Assembly (NCBI RefSeq): GCF_001042715.1
Contig: NZ_CP009687.1
Location: forward strand, 1,107,418 to 1,171,417
Length of the DNA stretch: 64,000 bases
From: Clostridium aceticum
Lineage (GTDB): Bacteria > Bacillota > Clostridia > Peptostreptococcales > Natronincolaceae
Direction: 5' to 3'
The position numbers and the translations under genes were made by a program. Below, one piece after another: positions 43,167 to 52,776 of this stretch; the first letter of the stretch is position 1; the number at the start of each line of letters is the position of its first letter. The notes under the pieces are model-generated. The model did not search any database and had not been told where the DNA came from. It saw only the letters and a list, made by a program, of their open reading frames with translations.

Positions 43167-44867
43167 ATGTTTGATTTTAAACAAGAAGTAGCTGAAGTAT
43201 TAAAACAGCAAATACCAGACTTAGAAGTAGAAGAAATTATTTCCATGCTGGAAGTACCACCAAATCCAAATATGGGGGATTATGCTTTCCCTTGCTTTAA
43301 GCTAGCAAAGACATTTAGAAAAGCTCCACCACTGATTGCCGAGGAAATTGTTGGAGCTGTTAAAATAAACGACTACTTTGAAAAGGTACAACAGGCTGGA
43401 GGATATGTAAATTTCTTTATACATAAAGCTTTTTTTATCAAGGAAACGCTAAAAGAAGTATTGGAACAAAAAGAATGCTATGGCAGCAGTGATCTAGGTA
43501 AAGGAAAAAATGTCATCGTTGAGTTTTCTTCTCCTAATATTGCAAAGCCTTTTCATATAGGACATATCCGTAGTACAGTAATCGGCAGCTCCATCAACAG
43601 AATCTATAAATTTTTAGGATTCAATACCATAGCCATCAATCATTTAGGCGACTACGGAACCCAGTTTGGCAAATTGATCGTAGCCTTTAAAAGATGGGGA
43701 AATGAAGAAGAAGTAAGAGAAAGTCCTATACCAACTTTATTAAAGCTATATATCCAATTTCATGATGAAGCAGAGAAGGACCCCAACTTAGAGGAAGAGG
43801 GAAGAATGTGGTTCAAGAAGCTTGAAGACGGAGATGAAGAAGCCTTAAAATTATGGCAATGGTTTAGAGAAGTAAGCTTAGAAGAGTTTAACCGTGTATA
43901 TAAAATGCTGGATGTTTCCTTCGATTCCTTAGCAGGGGAAAGTTTTTATTCTGATAAAATGCCTAGAGTCTTACAAATGATGGAGGACAAAGGTGTATTA
44001 GAAAAATCTCAAGGTGCAGATATTGTAAACCTAGAGGCCCATGGTTTACCTCCTGCGTTGATTAGAAAAAAGGATGGTTCTACACTATATATCACCAGAG
44101 ACCTTACAGCAGCAATTTATAGAAAGGAAACCTATGATTTTTATAAAAATATCTATGTTGTAGCTTCTCAACAAAACTTGCACTTTGAACAATGGATAAA
44201 GATCCTTGAAGTGATGGGTTTCCAGTGGGCTGAGGATTGTATTCATGTTCCCTTTGGATTGGTTAGATTAGAAGAAGGAACCATTGCTACAAGGAAGGGA
44301 AGAGTAGTGTTTTTAGAGGACGTACTTAAGAAGGCAATAGAAAAAACTAGAGAAATCATATTAGAAAAAAATCCTAATATAGAAAATATAGATCAAGTAG
44401 TAGAAGAAGTAGGGGTAGGGGCTATTATATTTCAAGAGCTGTCAAATAATCGTATTAAGGATTATACTTTTTCCTGGGAAAAGGTGTTAAACTTTGAAGG
44501 AGAAACCGGTCCTTATGTTCAATATACTCATGCTAGAGCAAGCAGTGTTTTGAGAAAGGCCAATACACAAATAGACAGTGAAGTAAATACAACATTATTA
44601 ACGGATGATATCACTATGGAAGTGATAAAGAAAATACAGCAGTTCTCTGATATTGTGCAAGATGCTCAAAGAAAAAATGAGCCTTCTATCGTCACGAGAC
44701 ACATTATTGATTTAGCTCAGGCCTTTAACCGTTTTTATCACGACCATCCTGTACTAGTAGAAGACGAAGAACTAAAAAAGGCAAGATTAGCTATCGTACT
44801 TGCCGCTAGACAGGTAATTAAAATAGGTTTAACCCTATTAGGAATCAAAGCACCGGAAAAAATGTAA
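43167..44867 (+). CDS. argS: Arginyl-tRNA synthetase
   Basis: This is a 566-residue class I aminoacyl-tRNA synthetase. The N-terminal Arg-tRNA-binding domain covers 1-110. The HIGH motif is KPFHIGHIRS near 129-138, and the usual KMSKS is degenerate (GTIATRKGRVVFLED near 370), as in many ArgRS. The C-terminal anticodon-binding DALR domain begins near 450 (YVQYTHARASSVLRKA). It charges tRNA-Arg. The ATG at 43167 follows AGGAGGTAAAGG and the gene is controlled by the T-box leader. Confidence 0.97.
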   Translation: MFDFKQEVAEVLKQQIPDLEVEEIISMLEVPPNPNMGDYAFPCFKLAKTFRKAPPLIAEEIVGAVKINDYFEKVQQAGGYVNFFIHKAFFIKETLKEVLEQKECYGSSDLGKGKNVIVEFSSPNIAKPFHIGHIRSTVIGSSINRIYKFLGFNTIAINHLGDYGTQFGKLIVAFKRWGNEEEVRESPIPTLLKLYIQFHDEAEKDPNLEEEGRMWFKKLEDGDEEALKLWQWFREVSLEEFNRVYKMLDVSFDSLAGESFYSDKMPRVLQMMEDKGVLEKSQGADIVNLEAHGLPPALIRKKDGSTLYITRDLTAAIYRKETYDFYKNIYVVASQQNLHFEQWIKILEVMGFQWAEDCIHVPFGLVRLEEGTIATRKGRVVFLEDVLKKAIEKTREIILEKNPNIENIDQVVEEVGVGAIIFQELSNNRIKDYTFSWEKVLNFEGETGPYVQYTHARASSVLRKANTQIDSEVNTTLLTDDITMEVIKKIQQFSDIVQDAQRKNEPSIVTRHIIDLAQAFNRFYHDHPVLVEDEELKKARLAIVLAARQVIKIGLTLLGIKAPEKM

Positions 44868-44870
44868 CAT

Positions 44871-44900
44871 AAAAGGTACAGCTGAAGGGCTGTATCTTTT
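44871..44900 (+). terminator. Stem-loop after argS
   Basis: AAAAGGTACAGC (44871-44882) pairs with GCTGTATCTTTT (44889-44900), 12 pairs with one G-U and a six-base loop, ending in TTTT. Confidence 0.75.
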
Positions 44901-44943
44901 ATATTATAATAAAGGAATAATTCAATGAGAGGAGGAGAAGTTG

Positions 44944-46086
44944 TTGACCTTGGAAACGAAAATATCCAATGCTCTTTTGTGGATGGTTTATGGTGATGCT
45001 CTAGGTTTTTATAATGAAAATGCAGATGGGAAAACGGAAGCAATGAAGGACTTTTTATATAAATATAATGAAAACCTTACAATAGAAAAACCACAAGGCC
45101 AGTATAGCTATGTCACTGAAGTCATACTGATCATGATAAAATCTCTGGTAGATTGCGAAACTGAGTTAAAGGTTGCTGTAGACTATCGAAGATTTTATGA
45201 GGAATTGAAACTGTGGCAATACTATCGTCATGGAAATCCTAGCAACTTTATTAATAAGTTCAAGGATAACAAGAGTTATTACGAAAGTAAGTTTTATTGG
45301 CAGGATCAAAGAGGTCATGGTATTACACGGGTTTTGTCAGTTTTGCTAACAAATAAAAATTATGCTGCTGCTGAGGCAGAGGCCTATAAAAGTATTATTT
45401 ACTTAAATAGACATCCGCAGGTGATTTTGACGGGATTACTACTAATACGAACTACATATATGTTTCTAGAAAAAGGTTTTATGGAAAGAGAAGAACTGGT
45501 TCAAGAACTAAAAAATTATCTCATTCATTTACAATTGAATCAGTTAAATGAAAATATTAAATCAAAGCTGCCTGCAAACTATAGCATACAGTTTGAAAAA
45601 GAAAAAATAGCTTATATTTTAGATCTAGATCGCTTTCGTGATGATAACATAGAAGAAAATCCTTGGTATAGCAAAGCTGTATTCTTAAAGGGTTTACAGA
45701 ATTTATATGCTATTCAAGCAGGTGATCAAATAAGCTTAGAAGAATTCCCTCAGGATGACTATAAAGAGACAATAGCCATTTCCTATGGACTTTGGGGAAT
45801 GAATACTCTACAAGAGCCTGAGGACGCATTAAAAGATCGATCCTTTATTGGGGATATAGGAAGATATATCTATAAGTTAAGAAATTTTGAAATAAAGAGG
45901 CGATCTTACGATAATAAAGAAAAACCCATTGATCTATTTCAACAGAAAGAAGGCAGTACCATAAGGCACCCTATACTAAATATTTTAAAGATAAAAGAAA
46001 AGCAAGAAACCCCTTATTATACAAAGCTATTGGTTGAAACAAAGTCGGGAATCTATACTTTTATCAAAGAAAAAACAAGGCAGTAA
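44944..46086 (+). CDS. ADP-ribosylglycohydrolase-like protein with degenerate active site
   Basis: This protein of about 380 residues has a start of ALLWMVYGDALGFYNEN, resembling the GxxxGDALGxxxE opening of ADP-ribosylglycohydrolases. GHGITRVLSVLL near 120 and an all-helical layout also fit. The metal-binding (T/S)DDT motif appears as SYVT, so the acidic ligands are missing and hydrolysis is doubtful. The start is ambiguous between TTG 44941 and TTG 44944; the second has better spacing from GGAGGAG at 44931. The closest known family is inferred only from these motifs. Confidence 0.55.
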   Translation: MTLETKISNALLWMVYGDALGFYNENADGKTEAMKDFLYKYNENLTIEKPQGQYSYVTEVILIMIKSLVDCETELKVAVDYRRFYEELKLWQYYRHGNPSNFINKFKDNKSYYESKFYWQDQRGHGITRVLSVLLTNKNYAAAEAEAYKSIIYLNRHPQVILTGLLLIRTTYMFLEKGFMEREELVQELKNYLIHLQLNQLNENIKSKLPANYSIQFEKEKIAYILDLDRFRDDNIEENPWYSKAVFLKGLQNLYAIQAGDQISLEEFPQDDYKETIAISYGLWGMNTLQEPEDALKDRSFIGDIGRYIYKLRNFEIKRRSYDNKEKPIDLFQQKEGSTIRHPILNILKIKEKQETPYYTKLLVETKSGIYTFIKEKTRQ

Positions 46087-46100
46087 AATTCACTGCCTTG
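46076..46100 (+). terminator. Stem-loop overlapping the stop of the ARH-like gene
   Basis: CAAGGCAGT (46076-46084) and ACTGCCTTG (46092-46100) are perfectly complementary. The flanks are A-rich on the left and T/A-rich on the right, so it may serve both this gene and the converging small gene at 46111. Confidence 0.6.
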
Positions 46101-46110
46101 TACTATATTT

Positions 46111-46311
46111 TCAGCAATTTTTCTCCAAGTAACGAATAAATTCTTCTTCACTGGTATTTGCTAAAGAACTTAATTGTTTTACAATCGCATCCTTTAATTC
46201 AATAAATGATGCTACCTTGGTATTTTCACCTGTATATTCAAGGGCTTTAATAATCATCAGCATATCACGCTTTGAAACTTCTTCTACCGATATTCTAGAA
46301 AATTCATCCAT
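46111..46311 (-). CDS. Small hypothetical protein (66 aa)
   Basis: A 66-residue minus-strand ORF begins MDEFSRISVEEVSKRDMLMI and is mostly helical and acidic. It is preceded by a GGGGAGGAAG site on its strand. I do not recognise a family. It converges on the ARH-like gene and ends beside a shared hairpin. Confidence 0.6.
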   Translation of the reverse strand: MDEFSRISVEEVSKRDMLMIIKALEYTGENTKVASFIELKDAIVKQLSSLANTSEEEFIRYLEKNC

Positions 46312-46421
46312 ACTACTATCTTCCTCCCCTATAGACTGACTAAAGTTTATTTAAGTTACTATTTCTACATGAATAGAGAAAAACCTTCAAGCTTTTACAA
46401 CAATTTTGCTACAAAAGAAAA

Positions 46422-46445
46422 AAGCACTTGTCTTTTCAAGTGCTT
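46422..46445 (-). terminator. Terminator of the phospholipase C-like gene
   Basis: On the minus strand AAGCACTTG, a six-base loop and CAAGTGCTT form a 9-bp stem followed by TTTTTTC. It lies 32 bases after the end of the gene at 46477. Confidence 0.8.
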
Positions 46446-46476
46446 CAAAAAAACTAGTTCTTCAAAGTTGCTAAAG

Positions 46477-47067
46477 CTAAGCAGCTCTATTGCTTTTGCC
46501 ATTTATTTTATTATGATAAATGATATAGAAAGCCACAGCAGTAGATGCTTGAAGAGAACTTTCTAAGTCGTTGATATAGCTTTCTTTTTTCAGTGTATAG
46601 ATTTGATGTAGATGGTCTATAAGGGATTGTATAGTATCAGTAGTGTCGTTATCTATATTAAAAAAAGAATTAGAGACCTCTATCTTTTTATTATAGTTTC
46701 TATACTGTTGATGGAGGTTGTTTTCATAAGCAAGGTGTTCAAGAAAATGATTCTTATAGGTTTTCCTATCGTTATGAGGTACGCAAAAGTAATCAGAAAT
46801 AAAGTGTGTAACAATGCCTATTTCAGTGGATAGTAGTTTGATATGCTGCTTATTATTATTCAATGTGTACTGAGATAACTTTTGTATTTCTCTACAAATG
46901 TAGTCAAAGGATTGAGGCTTAAAGTGACGTAATCCTTTTAAGTGAAAAGGTATATCTGGCTTAACACTACCATAGATTAGACTGCCTCGATCTAAAACTA
47001 CGCCAAACTTTTCCTTGACGTTCTTATGAAGGTGTTTTGCAATAATAACGTGACTTTGAGGTAACAA
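46477..47067 (-). CDS. Zinc-dependent phospholipase C family protein
   Basis: This is a 196-residue protein. LPQSHVIIAKHLHKNV at the N-terminus supplies His ligands, GSVKPDIPFHLKGLRHF near 33 is a hallmark of this family in clostridia, and GIVTHFISDYFCVPHND near 84-100 gives further His/Asp ligands. No signal peptide is visible, unlike secreted alpha-toxin-type enzymes, so a cytoplasmic role is likely. The start is TTG (first base 47067) after GGGTGG on the minus strand. Confidence 0.82.
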   Translation of the reverse strand: MLPQSHVIIAKHLHKNVKEKFGVVLDRGSLIYGSVKPDIPFHLKGLRHFKPQSFDYICREIQKLSQYTLNNNKQHIKLLSTEIGIVTHFISDYFCVPHNDRKTYKNHFLEHLAYENNLHQQYRNYNKKIEVSNSFFNIDNDTTDTIQSLIDHLHQIYTLKKESYINDLESSLQASTAVAFYIIYHNKINGKSNRAA

Positions 47068-47316
47068 AAAAGTACCACCCTTTCTTATAAATAATCTCGC
47101 TAACTAGTATTATATTGAATAAGTGTCAATAATACAATAGGGTTTACAATTAATTTACAATTATACGACTTTAAAACTTAAGGTATAAATAGGCAAACAT
47201 ATAAGTATGCACTGTTTAGCAAAAAATCCATATATTTTTTAACCTATGAAGAACTATGTTATAATGTACATAGATTTCCAAAAAAAATAAAAATAAAGAA
47301 AAGAGGCTTCAAAAGC

Positions 47317-49083
47317 ATGAAGGTAGTATTGACAGCATTAAATGCTAAATATATACACACAAATCTAGCTGTTAGATATTTGAAAAAAAGTGCAGAGGAT
47401 TTAGTAGATCATATAGAAATTGCTGAGTTTACCATTAATCACAGTCAGCACTACATATTGAATGAAATATATAAAATGCAACCAGAGATTGTTTGTTTTT
47501 CTTGCTATATATGGAATATAGAAATGATCCATCAAATAAGCAAGTTATTAAAAAAAGTTATGCCCCAGGTTATGATTGTTTTAGGAGGGCCGGAGGTTTC
47601 TTTTGAGACAGTAAAGGTGATGGAGGAAAATGATGCTATAGATATCGTAGTCATAGGAGAAGGAGAAAAAACCTTTAGACAGCTAATGGCTGCGATGCAA
47701 AGGGATGAAGATTACTCAGAAATTTTATCTATCGCCTTCAGAGCAAAGGGCAAAGTTTTCATGAATGAAATATCTTCATCAGCTATACCTATGGAAGAAG
47801 TTCCTTTTGGCTATAATGAAGAAATATTGGATTCGGATAAGATTGTCTATTATGAAAGCTCACGGGGGTGTCCTTTTCACTGTCAGTATTGCTTATCTTC
47901 ATCCTTTACAGGGGTAAGGTTCAGACCGATTGAAATGGTTAAAGAAGAATTAAAGTTTTTTATAGATCAGGAAGTAAAGCAGGTAAAATTTGTGGACAGA
48001 ACCTTCAATACAAAAAAAAGTTATGCTATGGAAATTATGCAGTATATTGTTGAACACAATAGAGGTAAAACTAATTTTCATTTTGAAGTAACGGCTGATT
48101 TAATGGAAGAGGATATGTTGGAATTTTTGCAAAAGGTTCCTGTCGGATTATTTCAATTTGAGATAGGGGTTCAATCCACCAATGGGGATACTTTAGAAGC
48201 CATTCAAAGAAAGATGAACTTTTCAAGACTAAAAGAAGTTGTTAAAAGAGTAGCTAGTGGAAGAAACATTCATCAGCATTTAGATTTAATCGTAGGTTTA
48301 CCAAAAGAAGATTACTTTAGCTTTCGAAAATCCTTTGATGATGTTTTTTCTTTAAGACCTGAAAAATTGCAGGTGGGTTTTTTAAAACTGCTGAAGGGTT
48401 CTGGGCTTAGAAGAGATGCTATAGAATATGGTTATATTTATGATGATTCTCCTCCTTATGAAGTACTAGAAAATGATCATATAGCTTATGGGGAAATCAT
48501 GAGTTTAAAGGGCATAGAGGAAATGGTGGAAACTTACTGGAACACTAGAATGTTTTCTGCTGCTATTGAGGCAATCATAAGTAGTTTTTACACCAGTTCT
48601 TTTAAATTCTTTGAAGACTTATGGAGGTATTGGGAGGGATTAGGATATCAGCACCAAGCCCATAGTAGAAACAAGCTATATGAGATTTTAATAGACTTTT
48701 ATGAATATAAGAGTTTTGTAAATATAGAAGCTTTTAAAGACTTATTGAAACTTGACTATATTAAACATAACAAAACCTCATCTATTCCAAAGTTTTTTGC
48801 TATAGTAGAGGAAGCTGGTTTTAAAGATCATTGTCATAAGTTTTTACAGCAGCCAGAAAACTTGCAACAGTATTTGCCGCAGTATGTTGACTTACCGGCT
48901 AAACAGATCATTAAAAAAGTGCACTTTCAACAGTTCAATTATAATGTAGCAAAGTTAGAAGAAAAACCAGAGGATTTAAAACATATAGTAGAGGAAAGGA
49001 TTGTTTTATTGTTTGATTATGATATCGATAATAAAGCAATAGATCATTGTAGATATTTTCTGTTGGATACTATTGAAACTTAG
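47317..49083 (+). CDS. B12-binding-domain radical SAM protein (DUF4080 type)
   Basis: This is a 588-residue protein. The N-terminal 130 residues form a cobalamin-binding-type domain (VVLTALNAKYIHTNLAVRYL; VIVLGGPEVSF; IVVIGEGEKTFRQL). The radical SAM core has CX3CX2C in SSRGCPFHCQYCLSS near 184-198. The C-terminal third matches DUF4080. The reaction is unknown; relatives perform methylations or rearrangements. The ATG at 47317 has a weak GAGG site, and a TATAAT lies at 47260. Confidence 0.88.
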   Translation: MKVVLTALNAKYIHTNLAVRYLKKSAEDLVDHIEIAEFTINHSQHYILNEIYKMQPEIVCFSCYIWNIEMIHQISKLLKKVMPQVMIVLGGPEVSFETVKVMEENDAIDIVVIGEGEKTFRQLMAAMQRDEDYSEILSIAFRAKGKVFMNEISSSAIPMEEVPFGYNEEILDSDKIVYYESSRGCPFHCQYCLSSSFTGVRFRPIEMVKEELKFFIDQEVKQVKFVDRTFNTKKSYAMEIMQYIVEHNRGKTNFHFEVTADLMEEDMLEFLQKVPVGLFQFEIGVQSTNGDTLEAIQRKMNFSRLKEVVKRVASGRNIHQHLDLIVGLPKEDYFSFRKSFDDVFSLRPEKLQVGFLKLLKGSGLRRDAIEYGYIYDDSPPYEVLENDHIAYGEIMSLKGIEEMVETYWNTRMFSAAIEAIISSFYTSSFKFFEDLWRYWEGLGYQHQAHSRNKLYEILIDFYEYKSFVNIEAFKDLLKLDYIKHNKTSSIPKFFAIVEEAGFKDHCHKFLQQPENLQQYLPQYVDLPAKQIIKKVHFQQFNYNVAKLEEKPEDLKHIVEERIVLLFDYDIDNKAIDHCRYFLLDTIET

Positions 49084-49130
49084 GTAAAGAACAGTATATA
49101 ATAGAATACTATAAAGAGGTGAGGAGAAAA

Positions 49131-49877
49131 ATGGAAATTATTAAAGATATCTTTTATACCAATAAAAAAATTGGTAAAACAGCATTATCCAGCACACTAA
49201 AAAATTGGCCTATCATTTTTACGGGATTATTTTATTCTTTAGCAGGTTTTGTATTAATGACGATTTTACCTTTTTTCTGGATACTGGGTGGCTTAGTAGG
49301 TATTATTTTTATGAGTGCGATACTCTCGAATTACTTATACTTGATTTATTGCATTATTAGAAAAGATAGATTAACTTTTCAAGATTTTAAAGATGGGTTT
49401 ACGGTATATTTAAGAAAAGTTTGGGGAGTATCTTTTATAGGCTGGGTAGCAATGTTGATTCTCAATACTTTTTTAATGCCGGGGTTTGGACGGGGTTTTC
49501 AGCCTATGGGGTTAGGCATAATAATCAACTTCCTAGCATTTGCATTATTCAATGCCTTGCCAGAGGCAGTTTATCAAAAACATTATAACCCTTGGGAATC
49601 TATCACCTATGCTGTAGCTTTTGTAAGAGATAATTGGATAGAATGGTTTATTCCTAATTTGGTGTTAATCGGGGTCTTTTATTTGCTGACTGGAACCTTA
49701 CTAACAGGAATCTTTAACTATCAGGTACCCTTTAGACTACTTTTTTCTTCTAGAGGCATTGTACTATATTTGTTGGGACAAATTTGGTTTTCTTATATCA
49801 TGGTTTATAGGGGATACCTATTTGATCTACTAAGCACCAGCAATAGAAGAAAAAGATTATTTATGAGGGAGTTTTAA
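49131..49877 (+). CDS. Integral membrane protein of unknown function
   Basis: This 248-residue protein starts at ATG 49131 behind GAGGTGAGGAG; an earlier GTG at 49119 overlaps that site. Five to six hydrophobic segments are visible: two near residues 25-75, then FIGWVAMLILNTFLM, GLGIIINFLAFALFNALP, LVLIGVFYLLTGTLLTGIF and IVLYLLGQIWFSYIMVYRG. There is no recognised domain. It lies between the radical SAM gene and a TPR gene with short gaps, so the three may be cotranscribed. Confidence 0.75.
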   Translation: MEIIKDIFYTNKKIGKTALSSTLKNWPIIFTGLFYSLAGFVLMTILPFFWILGGLVGIIFMSAILSNYLYLIYCIIRKDRLTFQDFKDGFTVYLRKVWGVSFIGWVAMLILNTFLMPGFGRGFQPMGLGIIINFLAFALFNALPEAVYQKHYNPWESITYAVAFVRDNWIEWFIPNLVLIGVFYLLTGTLLTGIFNYQVPFRLLFSSRGIVLYLLGQIWFSYIMVYRGYLFDLLSTSNRRKRLFMREF

Positions 49878-49912
49878 TACCTAGTGAATATCTAAAGATA
49901 CGGAGGAAAAAA

Positions 49913-51043
49913 ATGAAGTTCTTAATAGATGAATATTTATTGAAAAGAACAGAAGAATTATCTTTTGTTCATTTAAAATATGGTGCCGTCTTAAATATTG
50001 AAAATTATTATTTGCCTAAAGAAGGCTTGGATGTACCTATACTGACAGAGGAGCTAGCAGAGAACATTAAAAAGAAAAAGGAAAGTGAAATTATTACTGT
50101 TGGTGGTATCATACGGGGTATGGTATATCTTCTAGGTATAGATCCTAATTTTAAGTATAAAGAGGCATATACGAAATTTTTATATGCTGCTAACCCCCAA
50201 GTAGAAGAATATATACTGATTGAAGGATTAAAGTACTTAAATAAGAATAGGCTGATAGAGGCCATCATATTTTTCAAAAGTTTAGTTTCTTTAAATCCTC
50301 ATAGCATAAAAGGTTTGTTGAATTATGCCTTAGTGTTGTTAGATTATAGGGATCAAGAGCTTAACAACAAGAAAAAAGCTTATAAACTTTTTACTGCAGA
50401 AGCTCAAGAGAAGTTAGAGGAATTATTGAACCTAGACACTCAAGAACCTCTGGCGTACTACTATTTAGGATTTATTTATAAAGATCATAAAGAGTTTAAT
50501 AAAGCAAAACTACATTGGGAAAAAGCAATGGAATTAGACTTAGATGAGGGACTAAAGGAACAAACGAAAGAATGTTTATTCCAGCTGGAGGATATGGTTC
50601 AATATGAGAGGGGTTATGAGGCTATATTAGCGGGAAGACCAGAAGTAGGTGTACCTTTATTGGAAGGACTATATGAAAGGTATCAAACATGGTGGAATTT
50701 AGTGTTCTTTATTGGTTTAGGATATCGACAGCTAGGGAATTTTCATGAGGCAATTCAATACTTTAAAAAAGTTATTGAGCTAAAGGAAGATCAATTAGAC
50801 GCTACTGTGGAATTAGGTCTATGCTATGGGGGCCTTGGAGAACTGCAAAAGGCTATAGCTTGCTTTCATAAGGCGATAGAAATCGGCGGGGAAGATAGTG
50901 AGATATTATGCAACTTAGCCATGATGTATATGGAGGTTGGAGATCTACAAAGGGCTAAAGAGTACATGGATGTTTCTTTAAGGTTAAACCCAGAGGATGA
51001 GATTACGTTGGCATGTAAAGAAAAATTGGAGGCTATGGGTTAA
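49913..51043 (+). CDS. Tetratricopeptide-repeat protein
   Basis: This is a 376-residue protein. Several TPR units are evident from about residue 100 to the end, for example PLAYYYLGFIYKDHKEFNKA, NLVFFIGLGYRQLGNFHEAI, ATVELGLCYGGLGELQKAI and ILCNLAMMYMEVGDLQRAK. The first 90 residues are not repeat-like. TPR proteins scaffold other proteins; no partner is indicated. The ATG at 49913 follows CGGAGG. Confidence 0.85.
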   Translation: MKFLIDEYLLKRTEELSFVHLKYGAVLNIENYYLPKEGLDVPILTEELAENIKKKKESEIITVGGIIRGMVYLLGIDPNFKYKEAYTKFLYAANPQVEEYILIEGLKYLNKNRLIEAIIFFKSLVSLNPHSIKGLLNYALVLLDYRDQELNNKKKAYKLFTAEAQEKLEELLNLDTQEPLAYYYLGFIYKDHKEFNKAKLHWEKAMELDLDEGLKEQTKECLFQLEDMVQYERGYEAILAGRPEVGVPLLEGLYERYQTWWNLVFFIGLGYRQLGNFHEAIQYFKKVIELKEDQLDATVELGLCYGGLGELQKAIACFHKAIEIGGEDSEILCNLAMMYMEVGDLQRAKEYMDVSLRLNPEDEITLACKEKLEAMG

Positions 51044-51100
51044 AAAGTTTTTACTTATGTTGAAGAAATAACTGGGCACATGAATATAGTCTAGCTTAAC

Positions 51101-51134
51101 GATAAAAACCCGTATTTCAATACGGGTTTTTATC
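51101..51134. terminator. Bidirectional terminator between TPR and XdhC genes
   Basis: GATAAAAACCCGTAT (51101-51115) and ATACGGGTTTTTATC (51120-51134) form a perfect 15-bp stem with a four-base loop, A-rich on one side and T-rich on the other. It touches the stop codon of the XdhC gene. Confidence 0.92.
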
Positions 51135-52198
51135 TAAAAGATTTCCACAAGCACCTCCATAACTCCACCACATACCATTCCTTCGGATTCAGCTACATCG
51201 CCGGTCATATCAACATGTTCAATGCAAAAAAACTTTTCCGTCATATTTTCTCTTATTTTAGATAAAACAGCTGCTTCACTACAGCCTCCACCGATGCTTC
51301 CGATAGTTCTTCCGTCAAAATATGCTACCATTTTAGCACCAGCTTTTCTAGGCACAGACCCCTTAGAGGACAATATCGTTATGACAGCTTTGGGAATTGC
51401 TGACTCTGTAGATATCTCTTCCATTACCGATCTATCAAATTCAGGAAGGATAAAATTTTTGCCGAACTTACTTAAGACAACTTTGTTTTTAAAACTAATA
51501 AGTTGAGATACTATAGAAATAGCTATTTCATCGGGGGTAATAGCGGCTATATCCAATCCTATAGGGGAATTAACTAAGTCCAGTTTATCTTGGGAAAAGC
51601 CTTCGCTTAATAGTTCTTTCATCATAGCATTCACTTTGCGTCTTGACCCTATCATGCCTATATAACTAAGATCATAATTTAAGACTTCACGCAAGACTAT
51701 GCCGTCATGTCTATGACCTCTTGTTACAATCACTACATAATCTGACTTTGTTAATTGAATTAAGTCAAAAGATTTTTGAAAGTTTTCACAAATTACTTTT
51801 TCAGCTTCAGGAAAACGCTGCGTATTAGCGAAAGAGGGTCTATCATCTACAATAGTAGTAGCGAAGCCTACCCTTGAAGCGAATTCTGATAAAGGCTTGG
51901 CTATGTGTCCACCACCAAAGATAACTAAACGAGGTTTTGGAAGAAATGGTTCTATTAAAACAGTTTTATTTTCCTCAACACTCACCATTTGAAGCTTGCC
52001 AGTTTCTAAAGAAAGACACATTTTTTCATAAACATCATCGCAAAAAGGAAAAGATTTTTTTTCAATTTCATGATTTGTTAAAAAAATTTTTTTTTCAATA
52101 GAGCCCTTTCGGGTATTATGTACATTCAGATAAGTTAGCATGATACACTGACTACCTTCATTAATTTTTGACAGCAATGCCTTATATAAATTTTTCAT
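51134..52198 (-). CDS. XdhC/CoxI family protein
   Basis: This is a 354-residue protein. The Rossmann core is PRLVIFGGGHIAKPLSEFA near 92-110, with TIVDDRPSFANTQRFPEA and YVVIVTRGHRHDGIVLREVL following. The C-terminal XdhC part carries SKGSVPRKAGAKMVAYFDG and GSIGGGCSEAAV. XdhC proteins mature or load the molybdenum cofactor of xanthine dehydrogenase-type hydroxylases, with a selenium-dependent subset in clostridia. No hydroxylase gene is nearby. It is on the minus strand, ending at a shared terminator. Confidence 0.88.
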   Translation of the reverse strand: MKNLYKALLSKINEGSQCIMLTYLNVHNTRKGSIEKKIFLTNHEIEKKSFPFCDDVYEKMCLSLETGKLQMVSVEENKTVLIEPFLPKPRLVIFGGGHIAKPLSEFASRVGFATTIVDDRPSFANTQRFPEAEKVICENFQKSFDLIQLTKSDYVVIVTRGHRHDGIVLREVLNYDLSYIGMIGSRRKVNAMMKELLSEGFSQDKLDLVNSPIGLDIAAITPDEIAISIVSQLISFKNKVVLSKFGKNFILPEFDRSVMEEISTESAIPKAVITILSSKGSVPRKAGAKMVAYFDGRTIGSIGGGCSEAAVLSKIRENMTEKFFCIEHVDMTGDVAESEGMVCGGVMEVLVEIF

Positions 52199-52687
52199 GC
52201 TGTATCACTCTCCATTCTTAATATTTCTTCAATACTACAACAAAAGTACATGTATTTGTAGACAAATACTCACAGTTGCCTGCTGACAACCTATACTTTA
52301 ACAGATAAAAAATGACCGTTACTATTTTACTATAAATAGCAAAAGTGATTTTAAGCGTTTTAAACTATTTAATATATCACGTAGCTTTGTTATTTTGAAG
52401 TAAGTGATGCAGAATAGGATATATAAATACATTATAAGTTAAATTTTACACATAATCTACTAATAGCATCAATTATAGTGGCTTCGATCAACTTTTTTAT
52501 GTCTCAAGTGCATCTTAAACCAGTTATCTAACTACACTTAAAATATATCATGCACAGTTTGCATTATTCTAATCTTCAGCGACTTTATAAAGCTATAGAA
52601 GGAAAACAAAAATATATATAGAATGAATATAGCAATTATAATTCTTAAAAACTTTTAAATATAATAAGTTGCAATAAAAATTTTGCA
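52199..52687. other. Intergenic AT-rich region without a recognised gene
   Basis: Between XdhC and the ptb-like gene I see no credible ORF, RNA gene or strong terminator. The stretch is very AT-rich, and its right end runs into a repeat remnant at 52688. Confidence 0.6.
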
Positions 52688-52740
52688 GGATGACAGTGCG
52701 AGAGAATTTTTACAATAATTGTGTTAAGTTAATGCCTATG
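52688..52740 (+). repeat. Partial copy of the MITE-like repeat
   Basis: GGATGACAG (52688-52696), AATTTTTACAATAA and GTTAAGTTAATGCCTATG resemble the right end of the element at 30295-30472 (GGATGACAG ... TTAAGTTAACTCCTATG). A left end was not found. It lies just upstream of the ptb-like gene. Confidence 0.5.
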
Positions 52741-52776
52741 ATATATGAGTAAAATTAATAAAAAATGAGGTGACCT

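Noticed and set aside
44281-44320. argS possibly inactive because KMSKS is missing
   Set aside because: Many functional arginyl-tRNA synthetases have a degenerate KMSKS motif, and the rest of the enzyme is intact.
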